NCBI RefSeq assembly: GCF_020686945.1
Contig: NZ_JAJEPR010000008.1
Span: 62,001-126,000, forward strand
Length of the DNA stretch: 64,000 bases
From: Limivivens faecihominis
Lineage (GTDB): Bacteria; Bacillota; Clostridia; Lachnospirales; Lachnospiraceae
Direction: 5' to 3'
Shown: in pieces, positions 58,265-64,000 of the stretch
How positions within the stretch are numbered: the stretch's first letter is position 1
Layout of the letters: every line of letters begins with the position of its first letter
The notes under the pieces: generated by a model
What the model was told of the DNA's origin: nothing
Seen by the model: the letters and a program-made list of their open reading frames with translations, nothing else
Database searches by the model: none
Program-made: the position numbers and the translations under genes

Positions 58265-59587
58265 ATGAAAATCACTTTTATGGGAGCGGGAAGCACGGTT
58301 TTTGCAAGAAATGTACTGGGAGATTGTATGTGTACTCCGGCCCTGCAAAACTGCGAGATTGCGCTTTATGACATTGATGAGAAGCGTCTGGAGGATTCAA
58401 GGATTATCCTTTCCGCCATTAACAAGAACGTAAACGAGGAAAGAGCCGTCATCAAAACTTATCTCGGCGTGGAAAACAGAAAAGACGCCCTGCGGGATGC
58501 AACATTTGTTGTAAATGCCATCCAGGTAGGCGGTTATGAGCCCTGCACAGTCACAGATTTTGAGATTCCGAAGAAATATGGCCTTCAGCAGACCATCGCC
58601 GACACCCTTGGAATCGGCGGAATTATGAGAGGACTTCGCACAATTCCGGTGCTGGAGGGCTTTGCGAGAGATATGGAGGAGGTCTGCCCGAATACCCTTT
58701 TCCTCAATTATTCCAATCCCATGGCGATCCTGACCGGTTATATGCAGCGCTACACGAAGATCAAAACCGTCGGTCTCTGCCACAGCGTTCAGGTATGTTC
58801 TGAGTGCCTTTTGAAGGATCTTGGCATGGAGGATAAGCTGGAGGGCAGAACCGAACTCATTGCCGGTATTAACCATATGGCCTGGCTTCTGGATATTCAC
58901 GATAAGAATGGCGTGGATCTTTATCCGGAGATCAAAAGACGGGCGGAGGAGAAGAACACTTCCGGCGAGAAACACCACGATATGGTGCGCTACGAGTACA
59001 TCCGCCATCTGGGCTACTACTGCACTGAGTCCAGCGAACACAACGCGGAGTACAATCCCTGGTTCATCAAGTCCCGCTATCCGGAAATGATCGAAGAGTT
59101 CAACATTCCGCTGGACGAGTATCCGAGACGCTGCATCAAACAGATCGAAGGCTGGGAAAAAGAGCGAGAGGATATTCTCAAAGACGGCAAGATCACACAT
59201 GAGCGCAGCAAAGAATACGCTTCTTATATTATGGAAGCTGTCGTGACCAACCAGCCCTACAAGATCGGCGGAAATGTACGCAATGACGGTTACATTGAGA
59301 ACCTTCCCTCCGATGCCTGCGTCGAGGTTCCCTGCTACATCGACGGAACCGGCGTCCATCCCACAAAGGTTGGCAAGCTTCCGGCCCATCTGGCAGCCAT
59401 GAACGCCTCCAACATCGGCGTTCAGCTCATGACGATTGAGGCTGCTGTCACCAGAGACCGCAAGAAGATTTACCAGGCTGCCATGCTGGATCCCCACACC
59501 GCCGCTGAGTTGAATATCCACGATATCATCAGCATGTGCGACGAGCTCATCGCAGCTCATGGCGACTATATGAAAGATTATAAGTAA
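58265..59587 (+). CDS. GH4-family alpha-glucosidase/alpha-galactosidase
   Basis: A 440-residue NAD- and Mn-dependent GH4 enzyme. The nucleotide-binding N-terminus is MKITFMGAGSTVFARNVLGD; the metal and catalytic residues lie in NYSNPMAILT, VGLCHSVQVCS (Cys and His), and GINHMAWLLD. GH4 enzymes cleave alpha-galactosides, alpha-glucosides or glucuronides by a redox mechanism; the exact sugar cannot be read here. Length is usual for the MelA branch. The start follows AAGGAGG. Divergent regulator and adjacent YesM/YesN and binding-protein genes suggest an oligosaccharide uptake and cleavage region. Confidence 0.92.
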   Translation: MKITFMGAGSTVFARNVLGDCMCTPALQNCEIALYDIDEKRLEDSRIILSAINKNVNEERAVIKTYLGVENRKDALRDATFVVNAIQVGGYEPCTVTDFEIPKKYGLQQTIADTLGIGGIMRGLRTIPVLEGFARDMEEVCPNTLFLNYSNPMAILTGYMQRYTKIKTVGLCHSVQVCSECLLKDLGMEDKLEGRTELIAGINHMAWLLDIHDKNGVDLYPEIKRRAEEKNTSGEKHHDMVRYEYIRHLGYYCTESSEHNAEYNPWFIKSRYPEMIEEFNIPLDEYPRRCIKQIEGWEKEREDILKDGKITHERSKEYASYIMEAVVTNQPYKIGGNVRNDGYIENLPSDACVEVPCYIDGTGVHPTKVGKLPAHLAAMNASNIGVQLMTIEAAVTRDRKKIYQAAMLDPHTAAELNIHDIISMCDELIAAHGDYMKDYK

Positions 59588-59598
59588 TCATAAGCAGA

Positions 59599-59630
59599 GA
59601 AAGAGATGCCTTCCGGGTGTCTCTTTTTCC
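59599..59630 (+). terminator. Terminator after the GH4 gene
   Basis: AAAGAGATGCC and GGGTGTCTCTTT pair (with G-U pairs) and are followed by TTCCTTTT. Confidence 0.75.
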
Positions 59631-59656
59631 TTTTATAGTATCTTTACAATAATTGA

Positions 59657-59685
59657 TTGTTAAGTTACAATATTTTAAATAATAT
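59657..59685 (+). promoter_or_regulatory. Promoter of the YesM/YesN-type operon
   Basis: TTGTTA (59657-59662), 17 bases, TAATAT (59680-59685). A perfect palindrome AAAAAGCATGCTTTTT at 59690-59705 lies just downstream, near the start of transcription, and could be a regulator site. Confidence 0.6.
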
Positions 59686-59722
59686 ACAGAAAAAGCATGC
59701 TTTTTGGGGGAGATGAAGAAAA

Positions 59723-61474
59723 ATGGCTTTCTGCAATAAAACCAGGGGGACGGGAAAAAAGCCGAAAACACCGTCCCCCATGACCACCCGGGTGGTTCTT
59801 TTGTTTGTGGTGCTGGTGATCGTTCCTTTCTTTATCATGGCGGCTTTTGTTGTGAGGATTTTCCGGGATTACAACATCACGACTCTTGGAACATCCGCTA
59901 TGGATTCCATGTCATCGGTGGGCTATCAGATATCCGGAGGGCTAAAAAGCCGCATGGAGAGCTCACTTTTTGCCTACTATAATGATGTTGTGGAGCTGCT
60001 GTCCGGGGAAGAGCTGACGGAAAGTGAAGAGAAGCTGATCGAAAAAAGGCTGACCTCCAATGTGTATTCGACGGATGGGGTGGCTGCAGGGGCAATCATT
60101 GACCGGAACGGAAAAGTTTATGGGGTAGGCAATTATTCCGGGGCGGTTTCTTTTATGGAAGAGCACCAGGAGGAAGTGCTTGCGGCAGGAGGAAGATGCT
60201 GCTGGTATGTGATGAATAAAATGTATGGCAGGTCCGAGCGGGACCGCTACATTCTGGCCAGGTCCCTGAATGATGAGAAAATGCAGCATGTCGGTTTTCT
60301 CTATATGGTTATGAGCGATTCCCTTGTGCAGGACGCCTTCGCTCAGCTCCAGTCGGACGAGGCTGTACGTTATCTCACAGACTCGGAGGGAAGGATTCTC
60401 TACAGTTCCAACAAGGAACTGGATACGGATTATCTGAATATTTCTGTCCTGGATGAGAAGAAAATCACGGACTATCATCTGACGACACTGGCAGACGGGA
60501 GAAAGGTGATTCTGGCGGGCCGCAGGATCGGCACAACCGGCTGGTACTGCATTTCGGTGATTGAGATGGCTTATATCATGCAGCGGGCCCTGTCGCTTCT
60601 GAAACCGATTCTCTTCATTGCAGTGATTTATGTGATTTTCCTGTTTGTCATGCTTTATATGCTGCGGAAATATATCTTCCGGCCTCTTGGAACGCTGAAA
60701 AAGGCGATGGACCAGTATGCCCAGGGGACGCTGGATTCCATGCAGATCGAACCGATCGGAGAAGGCGAGATCCGCAGCTTATACCGGCATTTCAACCATA
60801 TGATCAGCCGCATCAATGCGCTGATGGAGGATTACCGGAGGGAATCCGAGGAAAAAAACAGGCAGAAGCTTCGGGTGCTTTCCGCACAGCTGACACCGCA
60901 TTTTATCTATAATGCCCTGAATACGATCAAGTGGGTGGCGGTGCTGAACCATCAGGAAAACATCCAGAAGCTGATTGAGTCCTTAAACTATGTTCTGATG
61001 AATGCGGCCCGGGACGATGAGGCGGGTTACTGCGTGGAAGATGAACTGAAGCTGGTAGAGAATTACGCGGTCATCCAGAAAGCGCGTTTCATGAATTTTG
61101 AGCTTGTGATCGAGAAGGATGAAAACTGTTTAACTTGCAGGATCCGCAAATTTGTCCTGCAGCCGATCATTGAAAATGCGGTCATTCACGGACTTGGCAG
61201 AGGAAAAATAAAAAATACGGAAATCAAAGTGAAGGTCTGGGCCGATGAAAACCTGCATATCATAGTAGAAGACCAGGGTGTGGGTTTTGATGTGGAGGAG
61301 TGGAGACAGAAGCCAGGGAAAAAAGAAGGACATACCAATATTGGAATCCATAATGTAGAAGAAATGATTCGCATGGAGTACGGGGAAAACTATGGGATGT
61401 GGATCGAGAGCAGTCCGGGAGCCGGAACGAAAGTGACCTACCTGCTTCCGGTCATCAGGGGGATACAGAAATGA
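59723..61474 (+). CDS. YesM-type sensor histidine kinase
   Basis: A 583-residue membrane kinase. A helix at about 24-48 and another at about 293-315 enclose an extracytoplasmic sensor domain; a HAMP linker follows (FRPLGTLKKAMDQYAQGTL), then the His_kinase core with the phosphoacceptor His in LSAQLTPHFIYNALNTIKW and an ATPase domain (VIENAVIHGLGRG, VEDQGVGFD, NIGIHNVEEMI). Such kinases sense sugars or envelope state and pair with AraC-type regulators, and one overlaps its end by four bases. The context suggests control of the binding-protein gene downstream. The start follows GGGGGAGATG. Confidence 0.9.
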   Translation: MAFCNKTRGTGKKPKTPSPMTTRVVLLFVVLVIVPFFIMAAFVVRIFRDYNITTLGTSAMDSMSSVGYQISGGLKSRMESSLFAYYNDVVELLSGEELTESEEKLIEKRLTSNVYSTDGVAAGAIIDRNGKVYGVGNYSGAVSFMEEHQEEVLAAGGRCCWYVMNKMYGRSERDRYILARSLNDEKMQHVGFLYMVMSDSLVQDAFAQLQSDEAVRYLTDSEGRILYSSNKELDTDYLNISVLDEKKITDYHLTTLADGRKVILAGRRIGTTGWYCISVIEMAYIMQRALSLLKPILFIAVIYVIFLFVMLYMLRKYIFRPLGTLKKAMDQYAQGTLDSMQIEPIGEGEIRSLYRHFNHMISRINALMEDYRRESEEKNRQKLRVLSAQLTPHFIYNALNTIKWVAVLNHQENIQKLIESLNYVLMNAARDDEAGYCVEDELKLVENYAVIQKARFMNFELVIEKDENCLTCRIRKFVLQPIIENAVIHGLGRGKIKNTEIKVKVWADENLHIIVEDQGVGFDVEEWRQKPGKKEGHTNIGIHNVEEMIRMEYGENYGMWIESSPGAGTKVTYLLPVIRGIQK

Positions 61475-62961
61475 TAAGGATTATTATAGTGGATGATGAA
61501 ATTCTGTCGAGGATTGGTTTACAGTCTTTTCTGGATGGAAAAGAAGGAATTGTGGTGTCAGGGATCTTTGGGGAAGCAGAGGAAGCGCTGCATTTTCTGG
61601 AGGAAAATGTGGTGGATATTGTGCTGACGGATATTGAGATGGCAGAGATGGACGGCCTTTCCTTTATCCGGGAAATCCGTGAGAGAAGGCTGGCACCAGG
61701 GGTGATTATTGTGAGCTGCCATGAGGATTTTTCCTATGCCCAACGGGCGATCTCGCTTGGGACAGACAGCTATATCCTGAAGCAGAGTCTGACGGAGAAG
61801 ACGTTGATTCAGGAAGTGAAAAATGTATATGAAAAGACAGCCGGGAAAGAAGTAGAACAGAAGAAAACTCCGTGGAGGAGCAGCAGGACACCAGGATCCG
61901 CCCTCAGTGCCAGATACCGGGTGGGCGTTCTGCTGACGGATGGCAGGGAAAATGGAGCGGCCCAGGAAGCAGTCGTGGGGCCGGACATGCTGGTGCATCT
62001 TCTGGAGGAAATCGTAAGCCGCTATCAGATGGGAACCCTGTTTGCTCCCTACAACCGGGAAACGTTTATCCTGTTTCAGCTGGACGAGGAGCTCGCTCTG
62101 GAGGAACGGCAGAAAACGCTGGAAAACTGGCTGCGGTTGCTTCAGAATAACATCGGCCAGTACCTCACAGGAAAAATGACGATTGGAGTCAGCCAGGAGT
62201 ACGAGGAACTTTCGGAGACAAGAGAGCAGTATCAGAATGCGGTTCTTGCAGCAGAACAGGCTTTTTTTCATCCGGAAAGAACGGTCTTTTTCTATAAAGA
62301 AGCGCTGACTTCAAGTGCGCCTGGAATCTTTGAGACAAAAAAATTCCTGGAAGAGAGCTGGCCGGAGCAGTTTTCGGAGGAGCTGGAACGGTGGTTTCAA
62401 GTGAGTGGAGAGCAGCAGCTGTCTGTCGCAGTCGTAAAAAACATGTTCCAGCAGAATCTCCGCCAGCTGATCCAGTCAATTCTGGAGGAATATCATTTTG
62501 AGGAAAGCTTTCGTGAAAAATGGAGACAGGAGGAGAGCCTTGTTTCTCTTATTTCTTCCGCGGCCAGCAGTACGGAACTGAAAGACAGGGCGCTGGAGTA
62601 CATGCAGGGATTCCAGGAGGCGGCGTTGCGTGCAGGAGCACAGAATCCGCTGATGGAGGTTCTGAACTATATCGACCAGCATCTGGACGGAAAGCTGACC
62701 CTGCCGGAGCTGGCGCAGATGAGCTGCATGAGCGTGCCCTCCTTCTGTAAGAAATTCAAGGAACAGACGAAAATGACGGTGACGCAATATATCAATGAGA
62801 AACGGGTGGCCTATGCCGCCACACTTTTGAAGCAGTCGAAATATTCCCTGGAGGAAGTGGCGGAGCTGGCGGGTTTTTCCAATGCCAATTATCTTCTGAG
62901 AGTCTTTAAGAAAAGTACCGGAAAGACCATCGGGCAGTATCGAAAACAGATAAAATTTTGA
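61471..62961 (+). CDS. YesN-type response regulator
   Basis: A 496-residue regulator with an N-terminal receiver domain (IIIVDDEILSRIGLQS, phospho-acceptor Asp in VDIVLTDIEMAEMDG near 55, Lys in ILKQSL), a long middle segment, and a C-terminal AraC DNA-binding domain (LTLPELAQMSCMSVPSFCKKFK and LEEVAELAGFSNANYLLRVFK). It starts at ATG 61471, which overlaps the kinase stop (ATGA), so the two are coupled. The pair should activate a nearby sugar transport gene, most likely the one at 63135, whose promoter lies after this gene. Confidence 0.92.
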   Translation: MIRIIIVDDEILSRIGLQSFLDGKEGIVVSGIFGEAEEALHFLEENVVDIVLTDIEMAEMDGLSFIREIRERRLAPGVIIVSCHEDFSYAQRAISLGTDSYILKQSLTEKTLIQEVKNVYEKTAGKEVEQKKTPWRSSRTPGSALSARYRVGVLLTDGRENGAAQEAVVGPDMLVHLLEEIVSRYQMGTLFAPYNRETFILFQLDEELALEERQKTLENWLRLLQNNIGQYLTGKMTIGVSQEYEELSETREQYQNAVLAAEQAFFHPERTVFFYKEALTSSAPGIFETKKFLEESWPEQFSEELERWFQVSGEQQLSVAVVKNMFQQNLRQLIQSILEEYHFEESFREKWRQEESLVSLISSAASSTELKDRALEYMQGFQEAALRAGAQNPLMEVLNYIDQHLDGKLTLPELAQMSCMSVPSFCKKFKEQTKMTVTQYINEKRVAYAATLLKQSKYSLEEVAELAGFSNANYLLRVFKKSTGKTIGQYRKQIKF

Positions 62962-63033
62962 ACTTCCATAGAATTTTTTGAATTTTTCCACAAATAATCG
63001 TAAGATTGTGCAGAAACTAAAGAAGTTATTGCC

Positions 63034-63062
63034 TTGTCTGAAAATGGAAATCTGGCTAAAAT
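63034..63062 (+). promoter_or_regulatory. Promoter of the sugar-binding protein gene
   Basis: TTGTCT (63034-63039), 17 bases, TAAAAT (63057-63062). The weak -35 fits a promoter that needs an activator such as the YesN-type regulator upstream. Confidence 0.55.
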
Positions 63063-63134
63063 GAAGCTATCAGTGAACAGTTCCGGGCAGACGAAAAAGA
63101 CGGGACTGCATAAAAAGAAAAGGAGGAAAAGTGT

Positions 63135-64000
63135 ATGAAAATGAAAAAATGGATGGCGCTGTCCTGTGCAGCAGCAATGGTTCTCAGTACATTTCCGGTA
63201 TCGGCAGATGAGGCGGTAAACGAGGATGTTTCCGGTTCCATTACCGTATGGGAGCATGCCTACAGCTTTGAGGAAGCGTTAAAGGCTGTCATCGAAGGCT
63301 TCAAAGCAAAATATCCCAACGTGGAAGTGGATTACGAGATTAAGGCTTCCGATTATCAGCAGGTTCTCGCGACGGCTCTTCAGTCCGGCGAAGGCCCGGA
63401 TCTTTTCTGGACAAACGGTACGGCTACGGATATCATGCCCGGCTATGTGAACAATGGCATGGTAGAGGATCTGACGGACGTTGTGGATTTCAGTATTATA
63501 ACGGATGATGCGATGAAGCTCGCTACGATTGACGGAAAACAGTATTCCGTTCCCTGGCTGACCATGGACTCCCGTGCCTGCTTCTATAACAAAGATATTT
63601 TTGCAGAGAACGGCTGGGAAGTTCCGAAGACCTTCAGCGAGTTTGAAGAGCTGCTGGCAAAGATCAAAGAGGCAGGAATCACTCCGATTTCCCAGTGCTA
63701 CGAGGACTGGAGCCTTCTCTTTATCTGGGAGCCGGTGATGTCCGCATACGATCCGGAATATACCAGAGGCCTGGATGACTATACGAGCAAGGCAGACGGA
63801 CCTGGCGCAAGCGGTTCCCTCCAGAAACTGGTAGACTGGGCAAACGCAGGCTACTTTGGCGATAACTGGCTTGGCGTGATCAACAGTGATGATGCGCTTC
63901 TTGGCTTTACAACCGGTAATGCGGCAATGCTGATCGGCGGTACCTGGACAATTTCCTCTATCGATCAGAACAATCCGGATCTCAATTACGGCGCATTCGC
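63135..64000 (+). CDS. Sugar ABC transporter substrate-binding protein (3' cut by window edge)
   Basis: The first 288 codons of an extracellular solute-binding protein family 1 member. The signal peptide is clear (MKMKKWMALSCAAAMVLSTF, cleavage after PVSA, no obvious lipobox Cys). The mature part has SITVWEHAYSFEEALKAVIE, VEVDYEIKASDYQQVLATAL, GPDLFWTNGTATDIMPGYV and a late LLGFTTGNAAMLIGGTW, all standard for oligosaccharide-binding proteins of CUT1 transporters. AAAGGAGGAAAAGTGT precedes ATG 63135. It is 173 bases after the YesN-type regulator. The permeases presumably follow beyond the edge. Confidence 0.9.
   Translation, partial: MKMKKWMALSCAAAMVLSTFPVSADEAVNEDVSGSITVWEHAYSFEEALKAVIEGFKAKYPNVEVDYEIKASDYQQVLATALQSGEGPDLFWTNGTATDIMPGYVNNGMVEDLTDVVDFSIITDDAMKLATIDGKQYSVPWLTMDSRACFYNKDIFAENGWEVPKTFSEFEELLAKIKEAGITPISQCYEDWSLLFIWEPVMSAYDPEYTRGLDDYTSKADGPGASGSLQKLVDWANAGYFGDNWLGVINSDDALLGFTTGNAAMLIGGTWTISSIDQNNPDLNYGAF

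Noticed and set aside
1..64000. Integrated phage, IS element or tRNA genes
   Set aside because: No transposase, integrase, phage structural gene or tRNA cloverleaf was seen; the two long palindromes have no associated transposase.

Overview
The window looks like a chromosomal segment of a low- to mid-G+C, spore-forming, monoderm Firmicute, most likely a gut Lachnospiraceae. The reasons are strong AGGAGG ribosome-binding sites, consensus TTGACA/TATAAT promoters, a T-box in front of ileS, a BofA-type sporulation gene, a SpoIIQ-like LytM protein, a monoderm tad pilus operon, DUF6147 and DUF4367 proteins, and carbohydrate regulators of the AraC and YesMN types. Nothing shows phage, plasmid or intact transposon genes. 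The species cannot be named from sequence alone.

Layout. 1-848: 3' end of an aconitase-family hydratase. 1056-6259: a four-gene ABC exporter cluster of the GldA/GldF/GldG type plus a DUF4340 protein. 6341-11327 (minus): alpha-galactoside utilisation genes (GH36, a mutarotase-like protein, GH2) divergent from an AraC regulator (11482-12318). 12406-13088: a strongly promoted and terminated unit with no long ORF. 13198-15888: a TPR/AAA protein with tandem repeats. 16019-20519: aldo/keto reductase remnant, autoregulated TetR, GH13 hydrolase and glycogen branching enzyme. 20563-20769: BofA. 20961-31591: a tad (Flp, type IVb) pilus operon with two prepilin peptidases, TadZ, CpaF, two TadB/C proteins, a short Flp pilin, TadE-like proteins and an FHA protein, ending with a rhomboid protease. 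31489-39093: orphan histidine kinase, HIT protein, ECF-like sigma factor, MurG, an A+T-rich patch of cell-surface genes, and a beta-CASP ribonuclease-like protein. 39094-44010 (minus): a compact type IV filament cluster (PilT, PilC-like, four pilin-like proteins) plus a transglutaminase lipoprotein. 44132-45423: a c-di-GMP-I riboswitch in front of a secreted anthrax-lethal-factor/PPEP-like metallopeptidase. 45486-51873: TSCPD protein, T-box-controlled ileS, glycogen phosphorylase. 51990-57253: LytM protein, GIY-YIG protein, hemolysin III, XpaC/TelA pair. 57298-64000: AraC regulator divergent from a GH4 glycosidase, a YesM/YesN two-component pair, and the start of a sugar ABC transporter binding protein cut by the window edge.

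How the genes fit together. Three themes recur: alpha-linked sugar and glycogen metabolism (GH36, GH2, GH13, GH4, GlgB, GlgP, each near its own regulator); surface filaments (a complete monoderm tad system and a separate PilT-type cluster); and surface remodelling, where a c-di-GMP switch drives a secreted protease next to the PilT-type cluster, much as c-di-GMP controls the protease Zmp1/PPEP-1 in Clostridioides difficile. The most interesting unexplained items are the 12.4-13.1 kb small-transcript locus, the PilT-only filament cluster beside the riboswitch-protease unit, and a long palindrome lodged between the ileS T-box terminator and the ileS start codon. All functional calls come from reading motifs by eye; no database search was run.
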